A stretch of 57,478 nucleotides of DNA from Oscillospiraceae bacterium (GTDB lineage: Bacteria > Bacillota > Clostridia > Oscillospirales > Oscillospiraceae). A model generated the notes under the pieces. That model ran no database searches, was not told the DNA's origin, and was given only the letters and a program-made list of their open reading frames with translations. Location of the stretch: assembly GCA_016282135.1 (NCBI GenBank), contig JAEEKA010000054.1, positions 1 through 57,478 on the forward strand. The letters are read 5' to 3'. Shown here in pieces: positions 43,766 through 52,754 of this stretch. Position 1 is the first letter of the stretch; each line of letters opens with the position of its first letter. The position numbers and the translations under genes are program-made.

Positions 43766-43784
43766 GGATGAAACGATAAACAGC

Positions 43785-43814
43785 GCGGCTCCCGGGCGAT
43801 GACCCGGGAGCCGC
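43785..43814 (-). terminator. Terminator hairpin after the EF-G-like gene
   Basis: GCGGCTCCCGGG pairs with CCCGGGAGCCGC across GCGATGA-type loop; no strong T-run follows, so termination may be partial. Confidence 0.6.
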
Positions 43815-43826
43815 TTTGAAAAAGGA

Positions 43827-45869
43827 TTATTCTTCCTCGTTCTTCTTGGCTTCGTCAATGATCTTGGCCTGGTTCATCTGCGGGACTTCCTCATAGCGGA
43901 CGAACTTCATAGTGTAGGAGCCTCTGCCCTGGGTCATGGAACGCAGGTCAATGGCGTAGGAGCTCATCTCGCCCATGGGAACCTCGGCCTCGATGGTGCC
44001 GCCGCCCATGCCCATCACACGGCCGCGGCGCTTGTTCAGGTCGCCGACCACGTCGCCGGTGTAGGTGTCGGGCACGAAGACCTTCAGCTCGGCAATGGGC
44101 TCCAGAATGGTGGGACGGGCCAGGGGCAGGCCTTCCTTATAGGCGATGCCGGCAGCGGTCTGGAAGGCCATATCGGAGGAGTCCACCGGGTGGGAGGAGC
44201 CGAAGTACAGGGTGGCCTTCAGGTTGACCACGGGGTAGCCGGCCAGAACGCCCTTGCCCACGCAGTTGCGCAGGCCCTTTTCTACGGAGGGGATGAAGTT
44301 CTTGGGCACGCAGCCGCCGACGGTCTCGTCAGCGAAGATCATGTCGTCCTGCTCATCCTGATGCTCGAAGCGGATATAGACGTCGCCGAACTGGCCGTGG
44401 CCGCCGGACTGCTTCTTGTGGCGACCGTGCTGCTCGACCTTGCCCATGATGGTCTCACGGTATGCGATCTTGGCGGGACGGAGCTCCGCCTCGACCTTGT
44501 ACTTGGAGGCCAGCTTGGAGATAATGACGGACAGGTGAATATCGCAGACGCCCGCGATGATCATTTCCTTGGTCTCGGGGTCGTTGCCGTAGGTGAAGGA
44601 GGCGTCTTCCTCGTTGAGCTTCACGAGGCCGGCGGCGACCTTGTCTTCCTGGCCCTTGGTCTTGGCGTAGATGGCCATGCGGTAGTTGGGAATGTCATAT
44701 TCCATGGGCTTCAGGTTCACAACCTTGCCGGCCAGACCCAGAGTGTCGCCGGTGCGGACGGAGGCCAGCTTGGTGAACACACCGATGTCGCCGCAGCAGA
44801 CCTTGGCGGTCTTCATGTTGTCCTTGCCCCGGGGGAAGAAGGTGTTGCCCAGCTTCTCATTGCTGCCGGTGCGGCCATTGACCACGGTGAGGGTGTCCTC
44901 AATGTCGCCGGAAATGACCTTGAAGTAGGAGTTCTTGCCGTACTGGTCGGACATGGTGTTGAACACGAAGGCCATGGGGCTGCCGGCGGGATCCAGCTTG
45001 AACTCGCCCTCGTTGCCTTCCTCGTCCACGGTGACCATGGGCTTGCCCTCCAGAGGAGAGGGAGCGTACTTGACCAGGTTGGCCATCAGGGCGTCAACGC
45101 CCAGGCCGGTGGTGGAGCAGCCGCAGAAGACGGGGGTGATGGCGCGGGTGGAGATACCGGTCTTCAGACCCTGAGCCAGCTCTTCGGGGGTGAAGGGCTC
45201 TTCCATGAAGAACTTCTCCATGAGGGCTTCGTCGGTCTCGGCGACCTGCTCGTTGAGCTCCATCATGTACTCCTCAATCTTTTCCTCAGCGTCGGCGGGC
45301 AGGGCGATTTCCTTGCCGCTGGCGTCGTAGGCTTTCTTCTCAATGAGGTCCACCACGCCCACGGCCTCATCGCCGTTGAGAATGGGGAAGGTGAAGGGAA
45401 CCACGGAAGCGCCGAAGCTGTCCCGCAGGGACTGGAGGGTGCCGAAGAAGTTGGCGTGCTCCTCGTCCAGCTTGGAGACATAGAACATGGTGGGCAGCTC
45501 CCGGTCAGCCAGGGCCTTCCAGCCCTTCTCGGTGCCAACCGCGATGCCGGACTTGGCAGTCAGAACGATGATGCCGGAGTCGGCAACGCGCAGGGACTGG
45601 ACCACTTCGCCGGCAAAGTCAAAGTAGCCGGGATTGTCCAGAATGTTCAGCTTAGTCTTGTTGAATTCAACGGGGATCACAGAGGTCTTGATGGAATACT
45701 GTCTCTTCTTCTCCTCGTCGTCGAAGTCGGAGACGGTGGTGCCGTCGGCACGCTTGCCCAGACGGGTGATGACCTTGGTGTTGAAGAGCATGCTTTCGCA
45801 CAGGGCGGATTTGCCGTCGCCGCCGTGACCCAGCAGGGCGATGTTGCGGATGTCCTTCGCAGTGTACAT
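43827..45869 (-). CDS. EF-G-like translational GTPase (divergent paralog)
   Basis: 680 residues with the EF-G domain order: GTPase (G1 GHGGDGKSALCESML, G3 region NILDNPGYFDFAGE, G4-like YVSKLDEEHANF), domain II, then domains III-V ending in GRVMGMGGGTIEAEVPMGEM and RSMTQGRGSYTMKF. The usual AHVDxGKT P-loop and NKxD are altered. It is not next to rpsL/rpsG/tuf, so it is not the housekeeping fusA; such paralogs are common in clostridia and their role is uncertain. Its promoter has a consensus -35 within an AATTGTCAATTG repeat. Confidence 0.85.
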   Translation of the reverse strand: MYTAKDIRNIALLGHGGDGKSALCESMLFNTKVITRLGKRADGTTVSDFDDEEKKRQYSIKTSVIPVEFNKTKLNILDNPGYFDFAGEVVQSLRVADSGIIVLTAKSGIAVGTEKGWKALADRELPTMFYVSKLDEEHANFFGTLQSLRDSFGASVVPFTFPILNGDEAVGVVDLIEKKAYDASGKEIALPADAEEKIEEYMMELNEQVAETDEALMEKFFMEEPFTPEELAQGLKTGISTRAITPVFCGCSTTGLGVDALMANLVKYAPSPLEGKPMVTVDEEGNEGEFKLDPAGSPMAFVFNTMSDQYGKNSYFKVISGDIEDTLTVVNGRTGSNEKLGNTFFPRGKDNMKTAKVCCGDIGVFTKLASVRTGDTLGLAGKVVNLKPMEYDIPNYRMAIYAKTKGQEDKVAAGLVKLNEEDASFTYGNDPETKEMIIAGVCDIHLSVIISKLASKYKVEAELRPAKIAYRETIMGKVEQHGRHKKQSGGHGQFGDVYIRFEHQDEQDDMIFADETVGGCVPKNFIPSVEKGLRNCVGKGVLAGYPVVNLKATLYFGSSHPVDSSDMAFQTAAGIAYKEGLPLARPTILEPIAELKVFVPDTYTGDVVGDLNKRRGRVMGMGGGTIEAEVPMGEMSSYAIDLRSMTQGRGSYTMKFVRYEEVPQMNQAKIIDEAKKNEEE

Positions 45870-45925
45870 TTACTATATTCTCCTTTCACGCGGATGAAAA
45901 GCCTTTTTCAGCCACAATCGATGTT

Positions 45926-45954
45926 ATTATATACAATCAAAAAACAATTGTCAA
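45926..45954 (-). promoter_or_regulatory. Promoter of the EF-G-like gene (repeat-borne -35)
   Basis: Minus-strand TTGACA (45949-45954), 17-base spacer, TATAAT (45926-45931), a full-consensus pair. The TTGACA belongs to the CAATTGACAATTG repeat at 45945-45978. Confidence 0.85.
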
Positions 45955-45978
45955 TTGGGAATTTTCAATTGTCAATCG
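45944..45978. repeat. AATTGTCAATTG repeat
   Basis: CAATTGTCAATTG followed by GGAATTTTCAATTGTCAATC. It abuts the stop of the pseudo-P-type gene and overlaps the EF-G-like promoter. Confidence 0.65.
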
Positions 45979-48900
45979 TCAGAAGTGTTTTCCCCACACG
46001 CTCAGCAGCACAGCCGGGATCAGCCAGGCGGCGCTGTAGATCAGCAGGTTGAGAGCGGTGGCGGTGTCCAGCGCCGGGAGGGCTGCCAGAACACCCATCA
46101 GCAGCAGACCGCTGATCCCGTTCAGCACGGTGAGGATCGCCGCGCCCAGCGTGGCCGAGCGGAGCATCCGTCCGCCGGCGGCGGCCTGGGCAAAGCCGGA
46201 GAAGCTGTCCTTTGCCAGAATCGCGCCCTGGGCTCCCGTTCGTTTCAGCTCCGCCTCGGACAGGCGGATCCGCTCCGTGGTGGAGGGATAGAGGAAGGCG
46301 CTGGTGGGGATTCCGAACTTTGCCTTGAGGAAGCTGGGGGTGCCCAGGAAGGTCCGGGTCACCAGGATCCCCTTGAAGTGGCGGTTGCCCGCGATGGAGG
46401 CCAGACCCTTTCGCAGGTGATCCGGTGGGGCGTAGCGGATGGCAAAGACCGCGGCCAGTTCTCCGTTGAGGGAGAGGTACACCGCCTGTTTCACCCGGGC
46501 GCCTTTGTCCATGTGGACGCCCATCCGGCGCATGAAATCCAGGGAGCCCATCAGCACCACGTCCTCCTGGATGCTGGCGCCGATGCCTCCGCTGTCGTAG
46601 AAGCGGAAGGTGTCCACCTCATAGTGGCGGCCGTTGTGGGTTACCAGCAGATCGTCAAAGACCGGGTCCAGGGCGCTCTCGGAATGCCGGGCGGCGGCGG
46701 CCGCGTAGGCGATGATTCGATCCGGGTTGCCGCTGTAAACCTTAAAGCCGTTGAGGGTCAGGGACCCGGCAGGGAAGATGTCCTCGTCCCCGATCAGGAT
46801 GGCATGCTCGCCGCCGAAAACCTCGGCGCCGTGATAGCCGCACAGGGCGGCGTCCATATCTGCCAGACGGCGGGAGAGCAGCAGGAAGAGCCGGGGATAG
46901 GTCATCAGGCCCGCCGCGGGAACGCTGCCCAGGAAAATCAGCGCGCCGGTCCAGGCAATATCGCGTTTCAGGCCGAAGCTGATCAGCAGGGTCAGCGCAA
47001 TGCCGCCGATAACGGCGATGGGGGTGTAGAACCGCAGGACCCGTTGGGTGAGATCCCGGGTTTCCAGCTTTTCCATGAAGCTGCCCACGTCGGGAGCGGT
47101 GCGGACCAGGCCGCGGCTGTCCTTGGAAATCTCCGGAACTTCACTGACGCCGGAGGCGAGAGAGCTTCCCCGCAGGACCTTTACGGTGGTAGTGAGGGCC
47201 ATACCCCTGTCATACTCACCCCAGAGGAAGACCATCAGCAGCGCGCCGACGACAACGGTAAAGGGAGAACGCAGCTCCTTGGCCGCAGGGAAACAGTCCG
47301 CTGCGGTGAAAGCCGCCGCAAAGACCAGCAGCAGGGTGGGCCGGAGCCCCTTGGCGTTTTGGGATTTGCGGAACAGGCATTTCCAGCTCGCCAGGGTCAT
47401 CAGCACCAGCAGACCCAACTGAATATAGACGGTAGTGCCGCCGGAGAAGATTTCCGGCAGGAAGGTCCAGCCCTGGGAAAGATACAAAGTGAAAAACAGA
47501 CTCAAAAACGTGAACAGACCCGTCAGAACCAGCCTGGAGCCGATTTCGTCCAGGGGCTTGGCGTACATCCGGTAGGCTTCCTCCGGGTGCAGCACAGAGC
47601 TTTCCTCCGGGGGAAGCACATCCTCGTCCCGCTTGAGCGGTGCGCTGCGGGCGGCGGTCGATGGTTTCGGGGGCTCCGGCCTGGGGGCTTCCTTCCGCAC
47701 GTCGGCGGAGGGAACCGGATCGGCGGCTTCCTCCTGGCGGGGAGAGGGGGCCCAGCGGGGAGCTTCCGCTTCCGTGGAATCCCCGGAGCGGGTGGGCACG
47801 GAGCCGGTTTCCGGGAGAGGGGCCGGACGCTTTGCCCGCGCGCCGCTCTGCCCTGCCCGGGGTTTTTCGGCAGACGCGTCCTGACGGGAAGGGGATTCCA
47901 CCGTCAGGCTGGCTGCCGTCTCGGTCATCGGGACTGCTGCCGCGGCTCTTGCGGCGGAGGCGGCGCTCTTCGCGGCGGCGGCCGCGACTCTGGCGGCGGC
48001 AATTTCGGCGCTGCTTCGGGCCGCGGGACGATTCCGGCTTTTTTTGCGGCTGCGGCGCGGCCCGGGCTTCGGCGTTTCCTCCGGTTGGGTCGGGGTAATC
48101 CGCGGCGGCTCGACTTCTTCGATGGGGACCGCTGCCGCCAGCAGCTCGTCCAGGGTCATGGCGTTGACGCCCTTGGGGCTGCGCCCCGCCCGTTTGGGAG
48201 GGGGCGTCAGGTCCGCTGCCGCGGCCTTCTTCGGCAGATTCATGGGCACGGTGGAAGCTTCCGCCGCCGGAATGGGTTCCGGTTCCTCAGCGGGCTCCGC
48301 AGAAACTGCCTCCGGCGCAGCGGACAGCCCAGCTTCGGGGACGACCTCCGGCGCGGCGGACAACTCCGCTTCCGGGGCGTGCTCCGCAGTGGGAACGGCC
48401 TCGGTCATATCGTCAGGAGAGAAATCCACTCCTGTAAATTCCTTCAAAATGGCATCCAGATCAATGTCCGCCAGGGGATCCTCGGCAGGGAAGTCCGCGG
48501 TCGGCGCATCCGGGGCGGGAAGATCCGGTTCTGCCCCGGAGGCGGGTTCCGGAAAGGCGGTCTCAGCCTGGGCAGGCACGCTGTCCGGCTCCTCCTCCCA
48601 CTCGTCCGAATCCGGGGGAGCCATCAGGCTGTCCAGCAGTCCCCGAAGCTTGCCCCGGCGGGCAAATCTGCCGGCAGACTCCTTGGCCGGGGCCTGGGAA
48701 ACCGATCCCTCGGCGGCGGGGACTCGTGGATCGGAATTCTCCGCGGCGGGCGTCTCCGGGACCGCAGGAGTCCCAAAGATTTCCTCCAGAGAGGGCAGCG
48801 TGTCCGTGTTGTCCCGGAATGGAGCCGCGGGAGCTTCGGGATCCGACGTTTCCTTCGGCGCTGAAACAGGCTCTGAAAGGGAAACGGCTTCCAAAACGGA

Positions 48901-49425
48901 GACGGACTCCGGGGACTCGGCCATGTCAACCGGCTCGGGCTCTTCCGGCGCGGCGCCGGCTTCTGCCAACACTTCCTCGGCGGGGGAGAAATTGAAAATT
49001 TCCTCCAGGGAGGGATCCTCCTCGGGCGGGACAAAGGGTACGTCGCTTAAATCGGGACGGACTTCCGGAGCCTCCGGGAAAAGGTCTGCCAATTCCACTG
49101 GAAAATCCGGCTCCGGGCGAGTATCCCGGGCGTCCTGGGCGGAGGGCTTCACCTCCATGCGGGCAGGCCGCAGGCCGGGCTCCTGGGGAGCGGCAGGCTT
49201 TGCCTTGGGGACCTCAGCCTGCTGCGGTTCCTCGAAAGCGACGTCCGAAATATCTGTGAGATCTGACTGCCGCCGGGCGGCCGTCTCATGGGCGTCCTTG
49301 TCGGCGCGGAGCAGGGCAGCCAGACGAAGGGCAAAGTCGTCTGCGGACTTTGTCCCCTCCTCGGACGGCGCGGCCGGACGGTTGAATTCCGGATCCGGCG
49401 TAAATTGTTCCTGGCGCTTTTTCAT
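45979..49425 (-). CDS. Degenerate P-type-ATPase-like membrane protein with a ~620-residue disordered N-terminus
   Basis: 1148 residues. Residues 1 to about 620 are low complexity, rich in Ala, Pro, Glu and Ser, and acidic. From about 627 a membrane part begins (LTGLFTFLSLFFTLYL). The stretch VLRFYTPIAVIGGIAL, then LIFLGSVPAAGLMTYPRLFLLLSRRL, then GYHGAEVFGGEHAILIG parallels P1B-type ATPases (YTP, CPC helix, ...LGRVDTVVFD), but the CPC motif is VPA and the phosphorylation motif DKTGTLT reads FPAGSLT (about 880). GDGxND is not found. No transport chemistry is expected; a pseudoenzyme or scaffold role is inferred. The ribosome site is weak. Confidence 0.7.
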   Translation of the reverse strand: MKKRQEQFTPDPEFNRPAAPSEEGTKSADDFALRLAALLRADKDAHETAARRQSDLTDISDVAFEEPQQAEVPKAKPAAPQEPGLRPARMEVKPSAQDARDTRPEPDFPVELADLFPEAPEVRPDLSDVPFVPPEEDPSLEEIFNFSPAEEVLAEAGAAPEEPEPVDMAESPESVSVLEAVSLSEPVSAPKETSDPEAPAAPFRDNTDTLPSLEEIFGTPAVPETPAAENSDPRVPAAEGSVSQAPAKESAGRFARRGKLRGLLDSLMAPPDSDEWEEEPDSVPAQAETAFPEPASGAEPDLPAPDAPTADFPAEDPLADIDLDAILKEFTGVDFSPDDMTEAVPTAEHAPEAELSAAPEVVPEAGLSAAPEAVSAEPAEEPEPIPAAEASTVPMNLPKKAAAADLTPPPKRAGRSPKGVNAMTLDELLAAAVPIEEVEPPRITPTQPEETPKPGPRRSRKKSRNRPAARSSAEIAAARVAAAAAKSAASAARAAAAVPMTETAASLTVESPSRQDASAEKPRAGQSGARAKRPAPLPETGSVPTRSGDSTEAEAPRWAPSPRQEEAADPVPSADVRKEAPRPEPPKPSTAARSAPLKRDEDVLPPEESSVLHPEEAYRMYAKPLDEIGSRLVLTGLFTFLSLFFTLYLSQGWTFLPEIFSGGTTVYIQLGLLVLMTLASWKCLFRKSQNAKGLRPTLLLVFAAAFTAADCFPAAKELRSPFTVVVGALLMVFLWGEYDRGMALTTTVKVLRGSSLASGVSEVPEISKDSRGLVRTAPDVGSFMEKLETRDLTQRVLRFYTPIAVIGGIALTLLISFGLKRDIAWTGALIFLGSVPAAGLMTYPRLFLLLSRRLADMDAALCGYHGAEVFGGEHAILIGDEDIFPAGSLTLNGFKVYSGNPDRIIAYAAAAARHSESALDPVFDDLLVTHNGRHYEVDTFRFYDSGGIGASIQEDVVLMGSLDFMRRMGVHMDKGARVKQAVYLSLNGELAAVFAIRYAPPDHLRKGLASIAGNRHFKGILVTRTFLGTPSFLKAKFGIPTSAFLYPSTTERIRLSEAELKRTGAQGAILAKDSFSGFAQAAAGGRMLRSATLGAAILTVLNGISGLLLMGVLAALPALDTATALNLLIYSAAWLIPAVLLSVWGKHF

Positions 49426-49453
49426 TCCAAAGGCACTCCCAGTATTGTCAGAT

Positions 49454-49500
49454 GGTTCAGAGTTCAGAGTTCAGAGTCTGCGGCGCCGGCAAGCTGCCGG
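49454..49500. repeat. GTTCAGA iterations and a GCCGGCA hairpin
   Basis: Three GTTCAGA heptamers (49455-49476), then GCCGGCA-AGC-TGCCGGC. They fill the gap between rlmB and the P-type-like gene together with a TTCGGGGCTCAGG stretch. Confidence 0.55.
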
Positions 49501-49539
49501 CCATGAGGCAACAGGGTTCGGGGCTCAGGGCCGCCGTGG

Positions 49540-50376
49540 TTATTTGCTCTCCCGCTGGCGCAGGGCCTCGTAGAGCAGCACAGTGGCTGCGGCGGAGGCG
49601 TTCAGAGAGGAGATGCGGCCCTTCATGGGGATGCTCACCAGCACGTCGCAGCTCTCCCGGACCAGGCGGCTCATGCCCTCGCCTTCATTGCCGATGACTA
49701 TGGCGGAGGGGCCGGTCAGATCGGTGCGGTAGAGGTCACTGGCCCCGTCTGCGGCGGTGCCGTAGATCCACACGCCCTTGTCCTTCAACTCCCGGATGGT
49801 GTTGGCGATGTTGGCCACCCGGGCCACGGGCAGGTATTCCACGGCCCCCGCGGAGGTTTTTGCCACCACGGCGGTGAGCCCCACGCTGCGCCGCTTGGGG
49901 ATAATGACCCCGTGGGCCCCGGCGCACTCGGCGGAGCGGAGGATGGCGCCCAGGTTGTGGGGATCGGAGAGCTCGTCGCAAATTACGATCAGCGGCGCTT
50001 CGTTCCGTTCGGCCGCCAGGGCAAGAATGTCCTCCAGGTCGGCGTATTCATGGGCGGCAACCGCGGCGATGACCCCCTGATGGGCGCCAGTGGGGCTCAT
50101 CTGATCCAGCTTCCGGCGGTCCACGGGGACCACCACGGCCCCGGCCTCCTTGGCCAGAGCGGCCAGCCGGGTCAGAGCGCGATCCGTGCTGCCCTCGGCC
50201 ACATAGAGCTTGTCGATGGTGCGGCCGCTTTTCAGCGCCTCAGTCAGGGCGTTGCGGCCCTCGATCAGACCCTCGGAGAGTTCCTCAGGCGCAGTTTCCG
50301 AGCCGGACCGTCTGCGTCCGTCGTTCCGGGCGGCGGGATAATTCGGTTTTTTTCGATCAAAAGTATCATTTTTCAT
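49540..50376 (-). CDS. rlmB: 23S rRNA (guanosine-2'-O-)-methyltransferase RlmB, TrmH family
   Basis: 278 residues. Basic N-terminal extension (1-32), substrate-binding domain (GLIEGRNALTEALKSGRTIDKLY) and a SPOUT knot: DPHNLGAILRSAECAGAHGV, VIGNEGEGMSRLV and PMKGRISSLNASAAATVLLYEALRQR. It methylates G2251 or an equivalent ribose by family. The only plausible start is the ATG at 50376, whose ribosome site is poor; a strong promoter lies 35 bases upstream, giving a 28-base leader. Confidence 0.93.
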   Translation of the reverse strand: MKNDTFDRKKPNYPAARNDGRRRSGSETAPEELSEGLIEGRNALTEALKSGRTIDKLYVAEGSTDRALTRLAALAKEAGAVVVPVDRRKLDQMSPTGAHQGVIAAVAAHEYADLEDILALAAERNEAPLIVICDELSDPHNLGAILRSAECAGAHGVIIPKRRSVGLTAVVAKTSAGAVEYLPVARVANIANTIRELKDKGVWIYGTAADGASDLYRTDLTGPSAIVIGNEGEGMSRLVRESCDVLVSIPMKGRISSLNASAAATVLLYEALRQRESK

Positions 50377-50410
50377 AGCAATGTGTACACTTTCTCATAA
50401 TATCCTATAT

Positions 50411-50439
50411 ATTGTATCAGATAATGCGCAAAAGTACAA
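50411..50439 (-). promoter_or_regulatory. rlmB promoter
   Basis: Minus-strand TTGTAC (50434-50439), 17-base spacer, TACAAT (50411-50416). Confidence 0.65.
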
Positions 50440-50449
50440 GAAAAAAATG

Positions 50450-50475
50450 AAAAACCTGCCGATTGGCAGGTTTTT
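50450..50475. terminator. Terminator after the YibE/F gene
   Basis: AAAAACCTGCC-GATT-GGCAGGTTTTT, T-runs on both strands. It separates the YibE/F and rlmB transcripts. Confidence 0.85.
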
Positions 50476-50532
50476 CGGAGAGCAGGACAAACGTTCATCC
50501 CGTATGTTTTCCAATGGGAATTTGAAAACACC

Positions 50533-51777
50533 TCAATTGTTCACGGTTCGCTCTTTATTTTTCATTCCGAAAAGCGCCGCGCCGATTCCGGCGGCCAGGG
50601 GCACGGCCAGTATCACGCCGATGGAGCTGGCCACGGCGGAAATCAGCTCCACAGCGAAATAGCCCGAAGTCAGCAGCATCCGCCAGGTGGGGCCCTGGGC
50701 CCAGAGCCGGAGCACAGTTACCAGGCTGGAGCCCACCAGGGCCAGGATCAGGGTGTTGGTCATGGTGCCCACCATGTCCCGGCCAATGTTCATGGCGGAA
50801 CGCCACAGTGCCCGGCGGCCCAGCCCGGGGTTGACCTGCTTCAGCTCCGCCACGGCGGAGGAAAGGCTCATGGCCACGTCCATGACGGCGCCGAGGGAGG
50901 CAATCAGGATCCCGGCGGACAGCAGACCGTGGATTCGGACCGGGTAGTTTCTGGACTGCAAAGTGACCAGCTCCGCGATCTCCCCGTTCACGTCGTAGAG
51001 GTTGAAGCTGGTGATTCGGCACAGATGCTGGGCCAGGGCGCCGAAGCCCGCGGCCATGCCCACGCCTGCCAGAGTAGCCAGAACGGCGCAGAGTATTTTT
51101 TTGGAGGTCCCGCCCAGGATTACGAAGCTCATCACCGTCACTAAGGCGCAGAGGCTCATAGCCAGGGGCAGGGGAGCGCTGCCCTTCATCCACATGGGGC
51201 AGAAGATCCAGATCAAGGCTACCACCGTTACCGCCAGTCCCAGCAGGGATTTCAGACCGGTTTTCCCGCCCACGATCACCACGGCCAGCACAAACAGCCC
51301 CAGCACCAGCAGCACCGGCCCGATGCGGTCATACTGAAAGTAGGTGACCTGCTGGAGCGCACCGGTCTCCTCATCCCGAATCTGGAGGACGGTGATGGCG
51401 TCTCCCGGGGCCAGCTTGGGTCCCGCGAAATAGCCGATCATATAGTACATCTCCTGGGTCTGCCCTGCGAATTCCCCGGAGCGCAGACGGACCAGGGCCC
51501 GTTGGTTGCCCTTTTCCACCCCATCGGCGGAGTAAGGGTCGGGCTCTACGGTGTCATAGGAGATGTTCAGCACCTCCGCCTTTTCCACAGTGTGATACTC
51601 GTCCTGAAGCAGGATGGGATTGTAGATCTTTCCCTCCCGGGCGTTGAAAAACAGAATCAGGAACAGGACGCCTGTGCAGAGCAGAATCAGCAGCGAAGGC
51701 AGCCAGGCGGGAACGGACCGACGGAGCGGCGTTTCCGGCGCGGAAGCAGCCTGAGTCGGCATGTTTTTTCGTTTCAT
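50533..51777 (-). CDS. YibE/F family membrane protein
   Basis: 414 residues. One N-terminal membrane segment, an extracytoplasmic domain (EKAEVLNISYDTVE...LRSGEFAGQTQEMYYMIGYF, about 60-140), then seven or so helices containing SAGILIASLGAVMDVAMSLSSAVAEL and ALWRSAMNIGRDMVGTMTNTLILALVGSSL, the family signature. Function unknown; a transport role is often supposed. I use the ATG at 51775-51777, with AAGGTGA upstream. Confidence 0.88.
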   Translation of the reverse strand: MKRKNMPTQAASAPETPLRRSVPAWLPSLLILLCTGVLFLILFFNAREGKIYNPILLQDEYHTVEKAEVLNISYDTVEPDPYSADGVEKGNQRALVRLRSGEFAGQTQEMYYMIGYFAGPKLAPGDAITVLQIRDEETGALQQVTYFQYDRIGPVLLVLGLFVLAVVIVGGKTGLKSLLGLAVTVVALIWIFCPMWMKGSAPLPLAMSLCALVTVMSFVILGGTSKKILCAVLATLAGVGMAAGFGALAQHLCRITSFNLYDVNGEIAELVTLQSRNYPVRIHGLLSAGILIASLGAVMDVAMSLSSAVAELKQVNPGLGRRALWRSAMNIGRDMVGTMTNTLILALVGSSLVTVLRLWAQGPTWRMLLTSGYFAVELISAVASSIGVILAVPLAAGIGAALFGMKNKERTVNN

Positions 51778-51804
51778 CCAATCACCTTTTGTTTGTTTTT
51801 CTTC

Positions 51805-51833
51805 ATCATAGCGGATAATCTCCCGATTGTCAA
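51805..51833 (-). promoter_or_regulatory. YibE/F promoter
   Basis: Minus-strand TTGACA (51828-51833), 17-base spacer, TATGAT (51805-51810). Diverges from the gene at 51933. Confidence 0.75.
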
Positions 51834-51932
51834 TGAAGAGACGAGCTTCTTTTCCGGCCTGCGTCACGGCTCGACAGCATTCTCCCCTCCCCCTTGTTAT
51901 ACTGGAACCGTACAAAGGAGGGAAGAAGGCCA

Positions 51933-52697
51933 ATGAACAGAGAATCCGTTTCCCTGGCGCTGGCCGGGGCGCTGATCGGCGCTCTGGCTCTGAGCGCCAC
52001 GATATTCGCGCATCTGCACCCGCCGAAGCGGGAGGAGTCCGCGTCGGCCCCTGTCGGGATGCAGTCTGAGACCCCGGCTGAGGCCTGGGAGGAGGGCCCG
52101 GTTGTCCCGGTTCTGGCAGAACAGGACCCGGCGGAGGATCTTGTGGAAGAGGATCCCGCGGCGGGACCCTTTCAGGTTCATCTCTGGGTTCCGGACCCCA
52201 TTCCGGGAGAGAAGCTCTTTGTCTGTGATCGCCTGGGCTGCCCCCTGGAGGGAATCGAACCGGATGAAAACGGCGAAGTGATCCTTGGCCCGCTGCCCCC
52301 GGGACGCTACAGCATCTGGGCGGGGCAGACGGAGGTGGGAAGCTTCCGCCTCCGGGGCGACGCAGCCCTCAGCGATACCGCAGGAAGAGTCTGGACGGAG
52401 GGCAGGCTGCTCTGGCTGGAGCGCTTTACGCCGGGTACAGTCCGGCTTTCCGTCACCATGGCTGAGCCCGGTTATTATACCTTGGGGCTCCGGGATCGGG
52501 ATGGCCGCAGCTGGAACCGGGATCTTTATGTTCCGGACAGCGAGGAGCCGAAGGAGCCGGGTCTCTGGGTACGGACGCTGGACTTCCCGGGCCTGTCCCC
52601 CGGCCTGTATACCGCCGTCCGGCGGAATCAGCCGCTGGGACAGGTGGAACTGAAGGCGGGGGAAACTGCTCTGCTGGAAATCGGAATCGACAATTGA
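51933..52697 (+). CDS. Membrane-anchored protein of unknown function
   Basis: 254 residues. One N-terminal membrane segment (LALAGALIGALALSATIF, about 8-25), an acidic Pro/Glu-rich spacer (about 30-70), then a beta-rich body with two similar-looking units ending in LPPGRYSIWAGQ and LSPGLYTAVRRN, which resemble repeats of an Ig-like or prealbumin-like fold. No catalytic motif. AAAGGAGG lies upstream. The stop overlaps the -35 box of the next gene. Unrecognised; likely an extracytoplasmic protein. Confidence 0.7.
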   Translation: MNRESVSLALAGALIGALALSATIFAHLHPPKREESASAPVGMQSETPAEAWEEGPVVPVLAEQDPAEDLVEEDPAAGPFQVHLWVPDPIPGEKLFVCDRLGCPLEGIEPDENGEVILGPLPPGRYSIWAGQTEVGSFRLRGDAALSDTAGRVWTEGRLLWLERFTPGTVRLSVTMAEPGYYTLGLRDRDGRSWNRDLYVPDSEEPKEPGLWVRTLDFPGLSPGLYTAVRRNQPLGQVELKAGETALLEIGIDN

Positions 52698-52723
52698 CAA
52701 CTCCCCGGCATCGGTGCTATAAT
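52694..52723 (+). promoter_or_regulatory. Promoter of the 52755 gene (repeat-borne -35)
   Basis: TTGACA (52694-52699), 18-base spacer, TATAAT (52718-52723). The TTGACA is part of GACAATTGACAA and overlaps the stop codon of the preceding gene. Confidence 0.85.
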
Positions 52724-52754
52724 ACGAAAAAACTTGTCCGTAAGAGGTGCTGAT

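Noticed and set aside
48044..49573. Long Ser/Gly-rich plus-strand frame opposite the P-type-like gene
   Set aside because: It mirrors the Ala/Pro/Glu low-complexity region on the minus strand and has no start signals.
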